Assembly: GCA_036346205.1 (NCBI GenBank)
Contig: JARFJB010001595.1
Location: 152,001-216,000 of the forward strand
Origin: Vesta saturnalis
Taxonomy: Eukaryota > Arthropoda > Insecta > Coleoptera > Lampyridae
Length of the DNA: 64,000 bases
Direction of reading: 5' to 3'
Of the stretch, positions 15,177 to 27,554 are shown piece by piece; the stretch's first letter is position 1, and each line of letters starts with the position of its first letter. The translations under genes were made by a program, and so were the position numbers. The notes beneath the pieces were generated by a model. It was not told the DNA's origin. It saw only the letters and a program-made list of their open reading frames with translations, and searched no databases.

Positions 15177-15398
15177 AAGAATATCAAGTTAATTCGACAT
15201 TTCAACCAACTCCAAATCCTCCAGAAATTTAAATCACCTATGCTGCAACTATTCCTGGCGTCCCCTACACCTTCTACATCATATACTAGACCAACTACCC
15301 CAAGTCAAACGCTCCTCCAGAATTAATTTAAGCTAGTTACCTTGTTACAGATTCTGTACTTATTAAAAATAGTTACATTGTTTCAATTTCTGTAATTG

Positions 15399-16160
15399 TC
15401 AAAATAAATTCTTGACAAAGTTGTAAAGACGTTGCATATGTCGGGAAATACAAGGGATTTGGGAAAAAATCTTGTTAATAAAAGTCCTGCTGTACCAAGA
15501 CGCTCCACCGCTCACATAACATACATCCGAGACATTATTAGGAGTGGGAATAAAAACAATGGAAACGAATTTGTCTGGGTCAACCAAAATAAACCCAAAT
15601 ACTAATTCTAAAGTTCGGGTGGACAGAAATAACACCAACAGAAGTTAAACGATGGAGAACTTTCTCTATAATCTCTCGGTGTTGTTCAAACGTAGATGTT
15701 AAAGTTACAATATCTTTAAAATGTGCAAAACTATACGGTTCCAAATTAACTCCTAAAACGCGATCAATTAAATATTAAAATGTTTCTGGTGAATTATGAA
15801 ACCATAAAGACATCGTGCTATAATCTACGTCTAGGTACCGTGAAAGCAGTCTTCAGCAAAAAGTGGCATTTTCCAATAAGCAAAACGTACATTTAAGCTA
15901 GAGAGGTAACGATCATCATGAAGATGATCTAGAATATAACAAATGTAAGAAAGAGGTTAGGCATATTTTTCTGTAACAGAATTAACACTGAGAAAATCGT
16001 CACAAAGTCGGTAAATGTCGTCTTACTTTTGACGTGAGCGATGGGACTAGGCCAACTGTTAGTAGACGATTCAAGCACATTTAATTCTATCAAAGCGTTT
16101 AACTCTTTATTCGCTATCCGTTTAAATGCTAAATACGATTTGCAGTAATCAGTTTTATAG
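15399..16160 (-). pseudogene. Ty3/gypsy pol fragment (RT region), broken
   Basis: On the minus strand the reading passes ELNALIELNVLESSTNSWPS and PIAHVKSK. It continues into a decayed palm region and then LGFILVDPDKF-like and ASWYSRTFINKIFSQI segments. The same landmarks occur in the gypsy element at 30.8-33.8 kb (TNTWPSPIAPVK; DPTPHNVS; ASWYRK), so the two copies belong to one family. Many stops interrupt it, and no LTRs, RNase H or integrase are visible. The copy is useful because it preserves the empty TTAA target used by the piggyBac at 31 kb. Confidence 0.8.
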
Positions 16161-16256
16161 CCAGTTTATATCCAGCTATTCATAAGTAGAGAACGTGTTT
16201 AGAGAGCTGTATAAAAATGTTTCAGTTTCACATAGGTTATTATTAGTTGAAAGAAA

Positions 16257-16260
<4 letters not shown>

Positions 16261-16304
<44 letters not shown>
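16261..16304. repeat. (TA)n microsatellite, 44 bp
   Basis: Pure TA dinucleotide run. Confidence 0.95.
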
Positions 16305-16307
<3 letters not shown>

Positions 16308-16836
16308 GTTTCACTTGCTATTGCTAACAAAAATGTCGATAATGGTTCTTAAAAATGTATTATTACTCTTATAGGATGACGTTATAAAATCAGATCTACA
16401 ATAGCTGGTACGTATTCGTGGATTCTAAACTTGTAGTTGTTAATTCGTGAATAATAATAAACCATTAAAACCTTTTGCCTTTTATTTCCATTATATCAAT
16501 TTGATATTCTTAAAAACATGTTAATTTAATTCAACTCTATGTTACATATAAGTAATTATTACTTTCAAGTCCTTTTAATGAGGTTTTTATAACTGTTAAT
16601 GAACACGTTTCTGTGAAACAACTTTGTGTGTATGTAATTCAACATGCAAATAAATCAAACATAATATTTCGAATGTATAGGTAGTGACTGTTTAGAAAAA
16701 AAGTCTGCCTCTATAAAAAGCATCATTGCATTAGGGTAGAAATTATTTATTATTTCACGTCATATTTAATTTAGACCTTAATGTATTCAGTTTTGAACTG
16801 TAAGCTGGTATCCGCAAACTCTAAGACATTATTTAT

Positions 16837-16998
16837 TGATTTTGGTTGATTGATTGAGATTGATCTGATTGATTTGATCGAGCATGATTTGTTTGAGATT
16901 GATTGATTAATTAACTAATTGATTTGTTTGTGTGTGTGTGAAGGAGCCGTAAGAGGAGAGAGAGAGAAAGGGATAAACGAGAGAGAGAAAGAGAGAGG
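16837..16998. repeat. compound simple repeat: GATT, GT and GA blocks
   Basis: A degenerate (TTGA/GATT)n run from 16837 to 16925 is followed by (GT)n at ~16926-16940 and GAGA-rich sequence to 16998. Confidence 0.9.
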
Positions 16999-17063
16999 TG
17001 TGGCATAATGAACTTCTATTACAGAAAATGTTCATTAGTCTAGACGTTACTAGATAGCGCTAA

Positions 17064-17660
17064 AAATAAATTTTTACTCAAAGAGGGCCGGGGCCCAGAC
17101 TCTGATACAGGTCCTATCTTACAAGGCTAGGGTCACTTTATTAGAATACACATTTTTTTATGACGGGGGGCGAAAGCCTACAACTAAGATTAGGTTAGAA
17201 CTCACATACAATTGCACCAAGGGCCAAGGCCCAAGAGCTAGATTCTGCACTTATGTATAAGGTTAGGGCACCATACCATTTCCAACCAGGAGCTGCGACA
17301 GGGGCGAAGGCCCGAGAACAAATTTTGAAGATCTACACGTGTCTTACAAGTTAGCATTAAGGCCCCCTTATTTCAAATTTCCCTCTAAGGGGCCACGACA
17401 GGGACGCAGACCTTAACACAAGATCGAAGGCCTACATGGTACTTCTTACACTTGTCTTACACGTTTTCAGTCAAGGGAGCCGAGGCGTACACCTAACACA
17501 AGTTCTTATAGCTGTATTATGAGGTAGCATTAGGGCCCCTTATTAGAACATTGTATGCGCACGTATTTGCCTACCTTCCAGGGGCTGAATAGCGAAAGAG
17601 ACCTTAATACAACCAAATTAGGGTGAAAATGCCATCAAGGGGTTAAAAATGGCCGCCGAA
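17064..17660. repeat. degenerate GC-richer tandem repeat
   Basis: Several imperfect units of roughly 80-130 bp share the order GGGGCC-like box, CGACAGGGGCGAAGGCC-like box, CTTACA(C/A)TTGTCTTACA-like box and AGGGCCCCTTATTAGAA-like box. Examples start near 17083, 17160, 17286, 17385 and 17480. It is clearly less AT-rich than its surroundings, and no reading frame is maintained. Confidence 0.6.
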
Positions 17661-17724
17661 AAGAATCCATAGGTGTGAACCGACAAAAAAGTTCTTAACA
17701 CAACCAAAATGATTCCAAGTATAA

Positions 17725-17792
17725 GGAAATATACAGGGTGTCCCATTTAAAAAATTGCATGTTAGTGTTATCATGTAGTTATGAATCACCCT
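17725..17792. repeat. short inverted pair of ACAGGGTG termini
   Basis: TATACAGGGTGTCCCATT at 17728 and, ~50 bp on, ATCACCCTGTAG form an inverted pair. It looks like a tiny internally deleted TA-flanked element of the same terminal type as the 0.8-3.4 kb element. Confidence 0.5.
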
Positions 17793-18071
17793 GTAGTGAT
17801 CGGCATATTCTCCAAACAACTTGCATGTCATCTACAATTTTTATAAATAACTTTTTCTGATGTACTCTATCATAACGGACCAATCTCGCACCAAAGACTC
17901 ACCCTATATATACATTACGTAAATATGCATGATGGAATTAAAAATGAGTTCGGTCAGGATAGGATGGGAAGGAATACAGTTAGGGTTCTGAGGGCGAAGA
18001 TGCTACCCTAGCATTCGACTAAATGGCCGCACATGATGTGTGTATACACGGTGATCATTTAGACGTCACTT

Positions 18072-18405
18072 AGACATTAGTTCTGGAGTGCCACAAGGTT
18101 CCAATCTAGAGCCCCTTTTAGTATTATTCTGTATTAATGGTTCACCATTGGAACTCAAGTGCAATAGATTTCTTTTGGCCGATGAACCTAAAATTTATTC
18201 ACTTTCATCAATTAGTGATTGCAATTTGACTCAACATCAACTTTATATTCTACAAAAATGGTGCAAGTTGAATAAATTGTCTTTAAATATTCCAATGTGT
18301 AAAGAGGTTACCCATACCCCAAAACCAAAATCTGTTGAATTTGAGTATTGGTTCAAGCTTTGCTCAGAAAGGTTCGAATCAATTTTGATACAGTGTACGC
18401 ATTAA
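18072..18405 (+). pseudogene. Jockey-type LINE reverse transcriptase fragment
   Basis: The frame opens with SGVPQGSNLEPLLVLFCING, the conserved GVPQGS box of non-LTR reverse transcriptases. The catalytic box is degraded to FLLADEPKIYS, where F-ADD-KIYS is expected. It continues through LQKWCKLNKLSLN and a CK-V-T segment typical of Jockey-clade elements. Single-base changes and small indels are present. It is truncated on both sides, with no UTR, poly-A tail or target duplication visible. Confidence 0.85.
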
Positions 18406-18751
18406 TTCCTTAGTTCAATTTCCTTCATTGGGTTATGCGACTATAATAGTTTCAGTTAGCGTTGATTGGGCAGTGTTACAATGTCTTGTAATTTTAAAGC
18501 GGTTGCTTAAAAGAGAATAATTGAATTTCTATTGACTCACTTTGTGTTATCGTTAAGAAATATTTTTGGCAACTCAAACTTTGGCTAACTAAAACTAGCT
18601 ACTAGCAAACTATATAATTAACTGTGCAATATTAAAATTGCCGAATAAGTAAAATGGAGAGAAAGTCATCCATAAAGTTTGACGTTCATGTACAATAGAG
18701 CAGCCTTTTTTCATTAAATATAAATGCATGTTTTTTATCAATGAAATAACG

Positions 18752-18752
<1 letters not shown>

Positions 18753-18804
<52 letters not shown>
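18753..18804. repeat. (TA)n microsatellite abutting a foldback element
   Basis: TA run ending exactly at the left terminus of the foldback at 18803. The element probably inserted at a TA within the run. Confidence 0.9.
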
Positions 18805-18807
<3 letters not shown>

Positions 18808-19593
18808 TTACTGGGTGCCCGATAGAAAGTTATAAATATGTGATAGAGGAGGTCATTAGGCACTTATTTGACCTCATACGGTATTAATCAAAATGTTATT
18901 TTCAAGATATCGAGCATTTTTATTTTTTTATGATATAGTGATTTTGCTTCAATAAAACTACCATAAAAAAATATTACAAGTATTTAATTATTCATTATTT
19001 ATATTTTCGGAATCCTTAATGTGTGCCTTATTGAACTCATGATAATAAAGCAATCTAACCGTGATAGCTTAAATTTTATATGGAGACTAATATGTTCAAT
19101 TATTTTTTTAATTTAAAGATTTAAAGCTTCAAATTTATTTTCTACATACCTATAACATGTACATTCATTCAATTTATTTTAAAAACTTCTCCATATAATC
19201 CTTTTTTTAATTAAAATCAATTAAAGTAAGTATCGCTTTCATTTCAAAAAGATGTTAGTGATAATTTGACTTAATGTGATTTTCAGTAATTTTAAATTTC
19301 AAATCTGTAAATTTAAAAAATAATTGTTCATATTAGTCTCCATATAAAATTTAAGGCTACCGCGGTTAGATTACTTTATTAGCATGAGTTTAACACATTG
19401 AGGATCCCGAAATTATAAATAATGAATAATTAAATACCTGTAATATTTTTTGTGGTAGTTTTATTGAAGCAAAATCACAATATCATAAAAAATTTAAAAA
19501 ATCTTGATTAATACCATATGAGGTTAGATAAGTTCCAAATGACCTCCTCTGTCACATATTTATAACTTTCTATCGGGCCCCAGTAACCCTGTA
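18803..19593. mobile_element. non-autonomous foldback/MITE, 0.79 kb
   Basis: Almost the whole unit is an inverted repeat. The left arm, ~18803-19135, begins TATACAGTTACTGGGTGCCC; the right arm, ~19290-19593, reversed begins TACAGGGTTACTGGGGCCC. Both arms contain the CGATAGAAAGTTATAAAT and TAGTCTCCATATAAAATTTA blocks in mirrored order. The ~150-bp loop holds no ORF. TA flanks and an ACAGGG-like terminus suggest that it is mobilised by an IS630-Tc1-mariner transposase in trans. Confidence 0.85.
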
Positions 19594-19599
19594 TATGGT

Positions 19600-21312
19600 A
19601 ATGTGAATTATATTCAACATCTATATAAAATTTTTGACATATCCAACATAGGGGATAGGGCTCAGTGAATTAGTTTTGTGATGATATTAAATAAAACCTT
19701 CATATTAAAATTTTTATAACTCAGTTACTGTGTTGCAATTAAATTGTAATTCAACTTAAATTGTTTTATTCGAACACCTTGTATTATAAGCAATTATACA
19801 AGACATTGTGCGCATGCGGATATCTGTTAGTAAATAATAATATTAGATATGTGCATTGTGTGTTCCATGGTTGACCAACCAAAATAAATTACTGTTACTG
19901 TAAGTATAATTTGACTTTTTTAAACTAGAGTAATATTATTATGTACTTAATGATTTGCGTTCGTATTCGCTGACTGGTATCTAATTTGTTCAAATACTTT
20001 GCATATTTCTTCTTTTCACATAACTTACAGCGTTATTAACCTTCCTTCTGCTGCGGTAATCTCCAATTGTTGTCCCATTCTCCAAATCAGCTGTATTATG
20101 GATCCCATGAAGAATTCTGTCACAACAGTATTTCTATCGACCATGAGCTTCTCCAGGTACGTTCCTTATTAACCTTTCCATAAGCACTTTATGTTAATAT
20201 TGCATACCTTTATTGCAATAATTATCTGCATTCAATATTATTTATTGGCTTTTTTCATAGCACTTAGGTTAGTATTGTATAATTTTAAATACAATAATTA
20301 TCTGCATTCAATTTTAATTTATTAAAACTTTTCTAATTTCTATGAAATGAATAAACTCGATTTTTTTCTTTAATTAATTTTGTCTGTATTAAAAAAATAT
20401 CATTTTTTTCTAAAACATCAATTCGGATTGGACCTTACACACTATACAAACAAACATGAACTTAATTCTGATTGGTTGATCATATTTCTGAAATTTACAA
20501 TTTATTAATCTTACAAATATCTTAAAAATATTATAAGCATTAAATTCTACATAAAACTTTCTTTAAAATGATATCAGATTTGCCCTATTTCGCTTTTAAA
20601 CTACTTTGTTATGATAATTATACTACTTATGCATTTTCTCATACAGAAATTTACTTATATCTAACTTATTCTAATCTCCACAGGAAAAGCATGCTCATAT
20701 TTGGATTCTCTGACCCGAAAAACATAAAGTTACACTAACTTTAACTTCACGAGTCAACAATGGGAATTCAAAATGACCATAACCTATCTTCTCAACACAT
20801 TTAGTTAATTTGCACCAACACTGTTAATTTATGTGGCTACACTTCCTTTTAACACAATTTCCTAAATTATATGAATCTTTCTAACATTGTTTTTATCGTT
20901 AACTTTAATCGTATAATTTATTCCATCGACATGTTATCTAATCCATACTATTTTCTTTTATTTTAGAACTGAAGCAGATTATGCTACTGGTACAGGATTT
21001 ACCTTTTTCAAATGTATATGATGAAAACGATTAAAGAAAATACATAATTTATATCTTCCGAAGGTGACCGGAAACTATTAATGTGAACTTTCTCTTGTTC
21101 AACCATGATTAAAACGCAATTATTGTAAAGTTTTAATCATTTTGTTCACAATGTTCTGTACAACTACATTTGTACTCAGTTACATATTATTATGAACCCA
21201 CATAAATTGCGATTTTACATATATGTTTATTTAATTTCATCAGACTAACTCTAATCTTATTATAATCTTTATTTCTTTACAACCATCATATTTAACACTC
21301 AAACATATCATC

Positions 21313-21315
<3 letters not shown>
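19600..21315. other. AT-rich sequence with a coding-like patch
   Basis: Mostly featureless. Around 19990-20200 both strands have unusually open frames. The minus strand reads VLMERLIRNVPGEAHGR, one stop, then DLENGTTIGDYRSRRKVNNA, which looks like decayed protein sequence of no family I can name. A plus-strand CTCCAG|GTACGT at ~20151-20162 resembles a splice donor. Confidence 0.35.

Positions 21316-21405
<90 letters not shown>
21316..21405. repeat. (TA)n microsatellite, ~90 bp
   Basis: Pure TA run; the Tyr-Ile frames over it are artefacts. Confidence 0.96.
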
Positions 21406-21408
<3 letters not shown>

Positions 21409-24400
21409 ACATATTGTGAATCCATACTGTAGAGAAGATTTCCCAGAGGGGTGAGATATTGTAAGTGTATTAAGCTAAAAACAAAGTGTGCAAGCTTTAC
21501 TGAACAAAACATTTTCTGTAATGGAAAAAGAATTTATTACTACGTTTTGCTAAATAAATGATCAAATAGTGAAATACCAATCCTCCCCTTTTAGTTCCTC
21601 TTTAAATTCGCTTATTTTTTTAGTTTTTCCGTGCAGCAGGAAGCATTGGCTTAATTCAGTAATAGCCATCTCAAAACAATTTGATTAAAGATACCCCCAT
21701 TTACCAATTTACTAAACTCATACTTGTTCCAAATGCTTTTAAGGATTCGAAATAAATGATTTTTTGTTCGAAGTTAGCGGAATCGTGAACATGAAAAAGC
21801 AAGAGCATTGTGAGGTTGGTTATAGCTGTAAATTAACGTTCCTGAATACTAACAAGAGGTCATAGAGGTTTTACGCGAAGTTAGTAATGAATTTACGTTT
21901 ATTGAACACGCTTTTGTATTTTGTGAGTTTATAAAACTTTTGCAATGTCGTTTTTAAGTGTTTTTATTATTAAACCTTTTTGCATTCGGTGTTAAATAAT
22001 ATTTATTGTTCTTTAAAAGTTACAGAGTTTAACTTAAAATTCCTTTTTTGAAGTTAATAGAATACATCCGACATAATTCTATTCTGAAGACTAAACTACG
22101 CAAACATTTTAAAACTTTAGCTCTTTGTAAAAGTCCAATCTATTCCAAACACTGACGGATTAAAGTTCTTCTTACCACGTAGCATGGACAGCTAACTAAT
22201 TTTCTAAAATAACAAAGCATCATTGTTGAATTTTATTTTACTACCTTCTTTATTGACCCAATATCTTTTTCATGTAATGTAGCTATTATTACTTTTTCTT
22301 CTTTGCAAGCTATTTAGAGTTGTATTGATTACTTACAATGTCTAAATGTCTAAACTAGATTTACGTGCGTGTATGCGTGCGTTAACGTGCACCCAACGCG
22401 TGCGTTTGCGTGTGCTCTGCCTTAGGTTCGTACCAAAGATTGCAACAGGCGTAACTTATTTCTTTTGTTTGTTTACACTCGCCACAAAAGATAAATTTTA
22501 CTACTTGTTATATTAAGTTCGTATGGTTCTGTTGACAACTCAAAATTTTTACCTTTCGATTTATACTGGGTATGTTCAACTCGCAAAGATAACATTCAGT
22601 GATTTATTTTTAAATATAAAGAAAGTTCCATTGTGCTGAAATGAAATTTAATAGTTGCTTAACAAAGATTGTTGTTATCAATTATTAAAAATACATTCAA
22701 ATTGATATTCTTAAATGTGTATGTAATTTGTATCTTTTCTTGAAATTACATTATTTATCATTTAATCTATTAAGGTTTATACTGGTCAATAATAAAATTA
22801 AATCGAACGTTACGCTTATTTAATTCAACTAAATTCAAAAATGCTTTGTTTACAAAGATCATAAAAAACAACCCCTTACACTAACCCTTACTGATTATTA
22901 TGATTTTTCATATTTCTTGTCATCTAACATGCACATATAAATTCTATATCAACAGTGAATGAAAATGGATTTATTGGATATGCACACACGTTATTTTAAA
23001 TTAATGCATCACCTTTCCTTTTATCTCCGATTTAACAATATTCGCACTCTTACTTACTTTAACCTTTTATCTCTTAATACGGACTATATTCTTTTGACTT
23101 CCATATTACAAACTAACTAACTTTAACTTTATTTTCTAATTTTAGAGGGCAACATGACGATGTTACACGGTCACTTGCTGCTCTATTTCCCTACTCTCAA
23201 GTTCCAACTCTACTCTCAAAAACTCCAACAACTATTGAGAACTACAAGTCATTAAAATCGCATCTTCTCCTTCCTTCTACAAATAATTTATGCATCCGTA
23301 CTTTGCCGTGAATTCGTTTTTTAATAGTGTGTATGTATTTAAGTATGTACACAACATCTTGAAGTAAATTCAAGATTCTTATATCAATATTAAATACATT
23401 TATTAAGTAAACAAATACTTATGTCTTATTCTAAAAATTACCATGTAACTATAAAATATCGTTAACATAGCGCGAGATTTGAAAATTCTCAGGCACCCGT
23501 TATAAGGGATGAAATTTTTTAATTTTTAAATTCCTAACTCCGGTCCTGGATAAGATGTTACTGTAAAATATGTAAATTTAAAAGCTATACGTTGATAGGC
23601 CAGTCACTATAACTTGCAATATAATAACATATATGTACATACCAATGAAATATTTTTCTTATTCATCTTATATTTTGCAAATCACTGTATATTGTTACGT
23701 ATTTGGATAGCATGAGAAATTAGCTTTCAATTCCTTTAGATTTGTTTTTGAAGCTTTGATGTAAATTATTAAAAAAAAGTTCAAAAATAATTTTTTTTTG
23801 TTATTTTCGGCAAAACCGAAAGCGCGAAAAATATTTCAATGCAGCAGTTTAGCAGCTATATATGTCTACTATATAATCCCTTAATTCCAACAGTTCATTT
23901 TTATTAGAAGCATAGTTATGAGGGAGTGAAATGTTCAAATTTGAAAATGTATAATTCCGGTGTTGGATTAGTTGGAGAAATCTCATAAAGGTCATTATAT
24001 TTTCGTTACGTGTGACTATAAAACACGTAAATTCAAAAATAATTACCATACTCGTTTTACAGAAAATCAATTTTGAAAAAAATTGAAATTTTAACCCTGT
24101 AATTAAGGGCAACATTTTATTTTTTTCAAAAATATTTACAAACCGTTCGATAGCATGTACTCTTATTTATAAGTTGCTGTTTTCAAATTGCTAGTAACTT
24201 TTATAGTGTCTTAATGATAGCGCAAGCGCCGAAATGTACTGAAATCGCCATATTGGCCGCCATTTTAAATTTAAAATTTTTTTTAAAATTTTGTTCTATC
24301 GGGGTTTAGGGTTACTACTTTTTGCCAAAAAGATTTTTTGGCTCTGATTTTGGAAATGCACCCCCAAAAAAACCACCTTCATTTCGCCCCCCATAAATTG

Positions 24401-25210
24401 ATTTTTACGAAAAGCCAGTTTGATACATAACTTTTAGATATAGGGGCCCATGTCAAATCTCATTAAAATCGACCAAATACTCTCGAAACCACACACAGGC
24501 ACACAGACAAACACGAAAATTCTTTTGCGAAATCGGTATTTTTCGACTCAGGGAACACGAAAACGTGTTACGTGCAAATTTGCATTTTGTCCACTAACGT
24601 ACTGCAAGAGAGAAAATAGCGTTAGGATTGCCGGAAAGCACTTTCCTAGCTAAGCCACGAATATAAGGAAGGATCTGGGCACTAAAGTAAATGGTTACAA
24701 GATAGAATGTCCCAAAATACAAGTAATATATTATATACAAATATCACATAACGGTAGGATATAGCTTTTAAATATATATAGATATAAACTAAACTGTATC
24801 CCGAAGGTATGTGATAATTCTTCAAATAAATATTTAAATTGTTACACACAAAACGTTAACCCAAAGCTTACACACTCAATATTTGTTCCCCCTAAATACA
24901 CTACAGTAAGCCACCCAGAATTATAGTTTTCAATTTAGATAATATCAAATAAATGTAATTAAAAAAAGAACCAAATGAAAAGGTAATCACATATGGATCT
25001 TCAAAACTAGGTTATGATACACATAGATATTAACATTTAAACAGCCAAAGTAGGTGGAATTTATGGATTCCTAATTGTAGAGCCACATTAAAAATACTAT
25101 AGTATACATACAATCTTTCATGCAAAGTAGTCAATAGCACATTGATATGAAAAATAAGCAATTTACAATTAAACAGTAGCAACCTTATCCACCGCACAGC
25201 CGAATGCATT
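21406..25210. other. AT-rich sequence, no confirmed gene
   Basis: Holds a short mixed GCGT-rich patch at 22365-22412. A 56-codon frame at ~23145-23312 follows an acceptor-like TTTTAG. A GC-shifted block at ~24230-24660 carries CCGCCATTTTAAAT and an ACACACAGGCACACAGACA run and looks like a dispersed repeat. None of these has a recognised domain. Confidence 0.4.
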
Positions 25211-25216
25211 CAGTTG

Positions 25217-26022
25217 TAACGGGTGGCCAACTAAGAAAGGCCGTCGGCCATATCTCAGGAATGGATTGTAGCACAGAAAAAAAATTTTATAACAAAAGTG
25301 GCCTCGAGAAACGCCTGGAAATTATTTGCAGAATTGTAGGTCCACCGCTAGAGGGCGTATTTGACATTTAAAAATTTAAAAAGAAAAATTTTTCAAAATT
25401 TACTCAATTAAGGGGCATATTAAATATTGTAATCAGATTCCTCGACAAATTCCGGATATTTTTATTTGAGTATTTTTAGTCTATCTCTTCAAATAAGGGG
25501 TGGGAGAGAGTGAGAACCTTGTTACAAAAAAACGCCTTTAATTCAAGTTCTGCTTGACCGATTTTAATAAACTTGATGTTGTTTGAAAGGGCTTTCGTTA
25601 AACAAAAGAAAATTTGTAAATTTGAAGCAATCTGATTAATAGCATCAATGCTAGAGGACGCTGTTTAATATTTTTTTAATACTGTATTTTCTCTTTACAA
25701 TTTTAAATGGAAGCATAAAAATTTAAGTAGGTCTTTAAAAAGTAGACTAAATTAGTAATAAAACAGTGAAAACTGCAAGTCGATATCTTTTTCCTATCCT
25801 GAAATATCGTAAGAAACAGGTAAATGGCGGGAATTGTTCTTCCAACGTCTAGTAGGCTAGTTCGCGTTAACGGAAATTATTAAATTTAGCCTGGATGAAA
25901 AGATCTTACATTGGTCTGCAGTAATTTAAGCTGTTATCATACTAATGTTATGGTTGCCGCTACATTACCTAAATGTAATGCTGTCGCTACTAACAATGAG
26001 AACAAATTATAAAATAATAATG
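25217..26022. repeat. left inverted repeat arm (~806 bp)
   Basis: Pairs with 27859-28668. Landmarks that recur reversed on the right include AAGTGGCCTCGAGAAACGCC, AGAGGGCGTATTTGACA, CATCAATGCTAGAGG and TACATTACCTAAATGTAATG. Confidence 0.95.
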
Positions 26023-26065
26023 TGATAAATTTAACAATTAAAACCTTAAATAAATAACTGCGTAA

Positions 26066-27554
26066 TTAGTGTCGCCCTAGATGTTCGAAATGTCGTCCAT
26101 CATTTTCAATGCATGAAATCAATCGCTGACGGGTGGAGAGAACAGCAGCTTCAATTTCTGCCCTTGAAATACTTCGCATTGTCTGTCGTATTCTTTCAAT
26201 CATGTCAGTTCTTGTTGTGGGTCTATCGGCATAAACGAGATCTTTTATTCGCCCCACAAATAAAAATCTAAACAAGTTAGGTCTGGAGACCTTGGTGGCC
26301 AAATAAATAAACTTCCACGTCCTATCCACCTTTCAGGGTATGACTGATCTAAGAAATTCCGAACATCACTAGAATAATGTGCCGGGCACCCATCATTTTG
26401 CAAGAACATGTCACGACGAATGGCCAAGGGTATGTCTTCTAAAAGAAGTGGTAATTCGTTGCTTAAAAAATCTAAATATCTTTCTCTATTAACAGTCTCA
26501 TTAAAAAAAGGGCTCAATTATTTCTCCACCTAGAATCCCGCACCACACATTTACAGACCAACGACCCTGATGTTGGAACTCCTGCATCCAGTGGGGATTC
26601 GTTTCTGACCAGTAGTGCATATTATGTCGATTTACACTACCATCACTATGAAAAGTAGCCTCATCTGTCCACATAATTCGTGAAAGTATTTCAGGGTCGT
26701 CGTGTATCATATTTGAGCGCCAGTTGCAAAAATCCAACCAGGTATCAAAATCTTGAGCATTGAAACTATGGTGTAGGACCATGTGATACGGGTGCAATCT
26801 AAAATGGATTATAAAGTAATCAGATCAATAAGACACATTGAAGTCTTTCGTTGTTAGTAAACGAAAAAGGACTTTAAATGCATTAACTCTCGTAATGTTA
26901 TTACGAATTTTTTCGCCCGGCCTTTCATTATTTTTTATTATTGGTACCTTTTTACTTTACTTTGCCTCACTTAATTATCATGTTGGTAGTTAAAATCTAT
27001 TCACATAGCATAAGATAATTTCATTAAATAATTTGATGTTTTGTTGAAACTGGACATAAAATGGCGGCAAATACATTAGTCATGTTGTCAGAAGTTAACT
27101 TTGATGTAATGACATTTTCGGTATGATCAAAATGAGAAACATATAACGACAAACGAAAAAAATTAAAACATTTTTATCATTATAATACAGAATAAAACAT
27201 GCATTAATAAACAGGTAGTCACCTGTGTTCTCTTAAAATATTTTGGACGGTGGTTCGACATATACCGAAGTCTCTAGCTATAGCTCTGGTGCTTGCATGA
27301 GGGTTAACATTTACATAAGCTAAAACATCAATAACATTTTCCTCTGTTCTACCTCTGCGTTGTCTTCGGTACACAGGAAGATTCACATTTCCAATAGTAC
27401 GCACACGGTGTGCGAGTCGGAGAAAAACTCTTTTGCTGTAATGCTGTCTGTTTTGGTACTGCAGTACATACACTCTAGCAGCAACGGTTGCATTTCTGAT
27501 ACATTCAAAATAAACTGCCAACATATCAAATGCTTCTTCATTTGTAAGAATCAT
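26066..27554 (-). pseudogene. DD41D-type transposase with one intron; two single-base frameshifts
   Basis: Cut-and-paste transposase of the surrounding element. Exon 1 (27554-27223) starts MILTNEEAFDMLAVYFE and holds a two-part helix-turn-helix ending TTVQNILREH. The intron is 27222-26799. Exon 2 begins mid-codon and gives LHPYHMVLHHSF. The first catalytic Asp is in WTDEATFHSDG, the second in LQNDGCPAHYS and the third in SPDLTCLDFYLWG. I count 41 residues between the second and third Asp. The end is ENDGRHFEHLGRH, at ~360 residues in total. One extra T in a run near 26505 and one missing base near 26253 shift the frame. Either could be a real mutation or a homopolymer read error. Confidence 0.9.
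26799..27222 (-). other. GT-AG intron inside the transposase gene (424 nt)
   Basis: On the minus strand the donor is CACAG|GTGACT and the acceptor TTTTAG|ATTGC. Removing the interval joins REH to LHPYHMV through a restored AGA codon and recreates the continuous ...REERLHPYH-type junction of these transposases. Unspliced reading hits TGA immediately after the donor. The intron itself is AT-rich with no other ORF. Confidence 0.85.

Noticed and set aside
17643..17831. Small minus-strand ORF
   Set aside because: Spans the end of the degenerate tandem repeat and an ACAGGGTG inverted pair; not protein-like.
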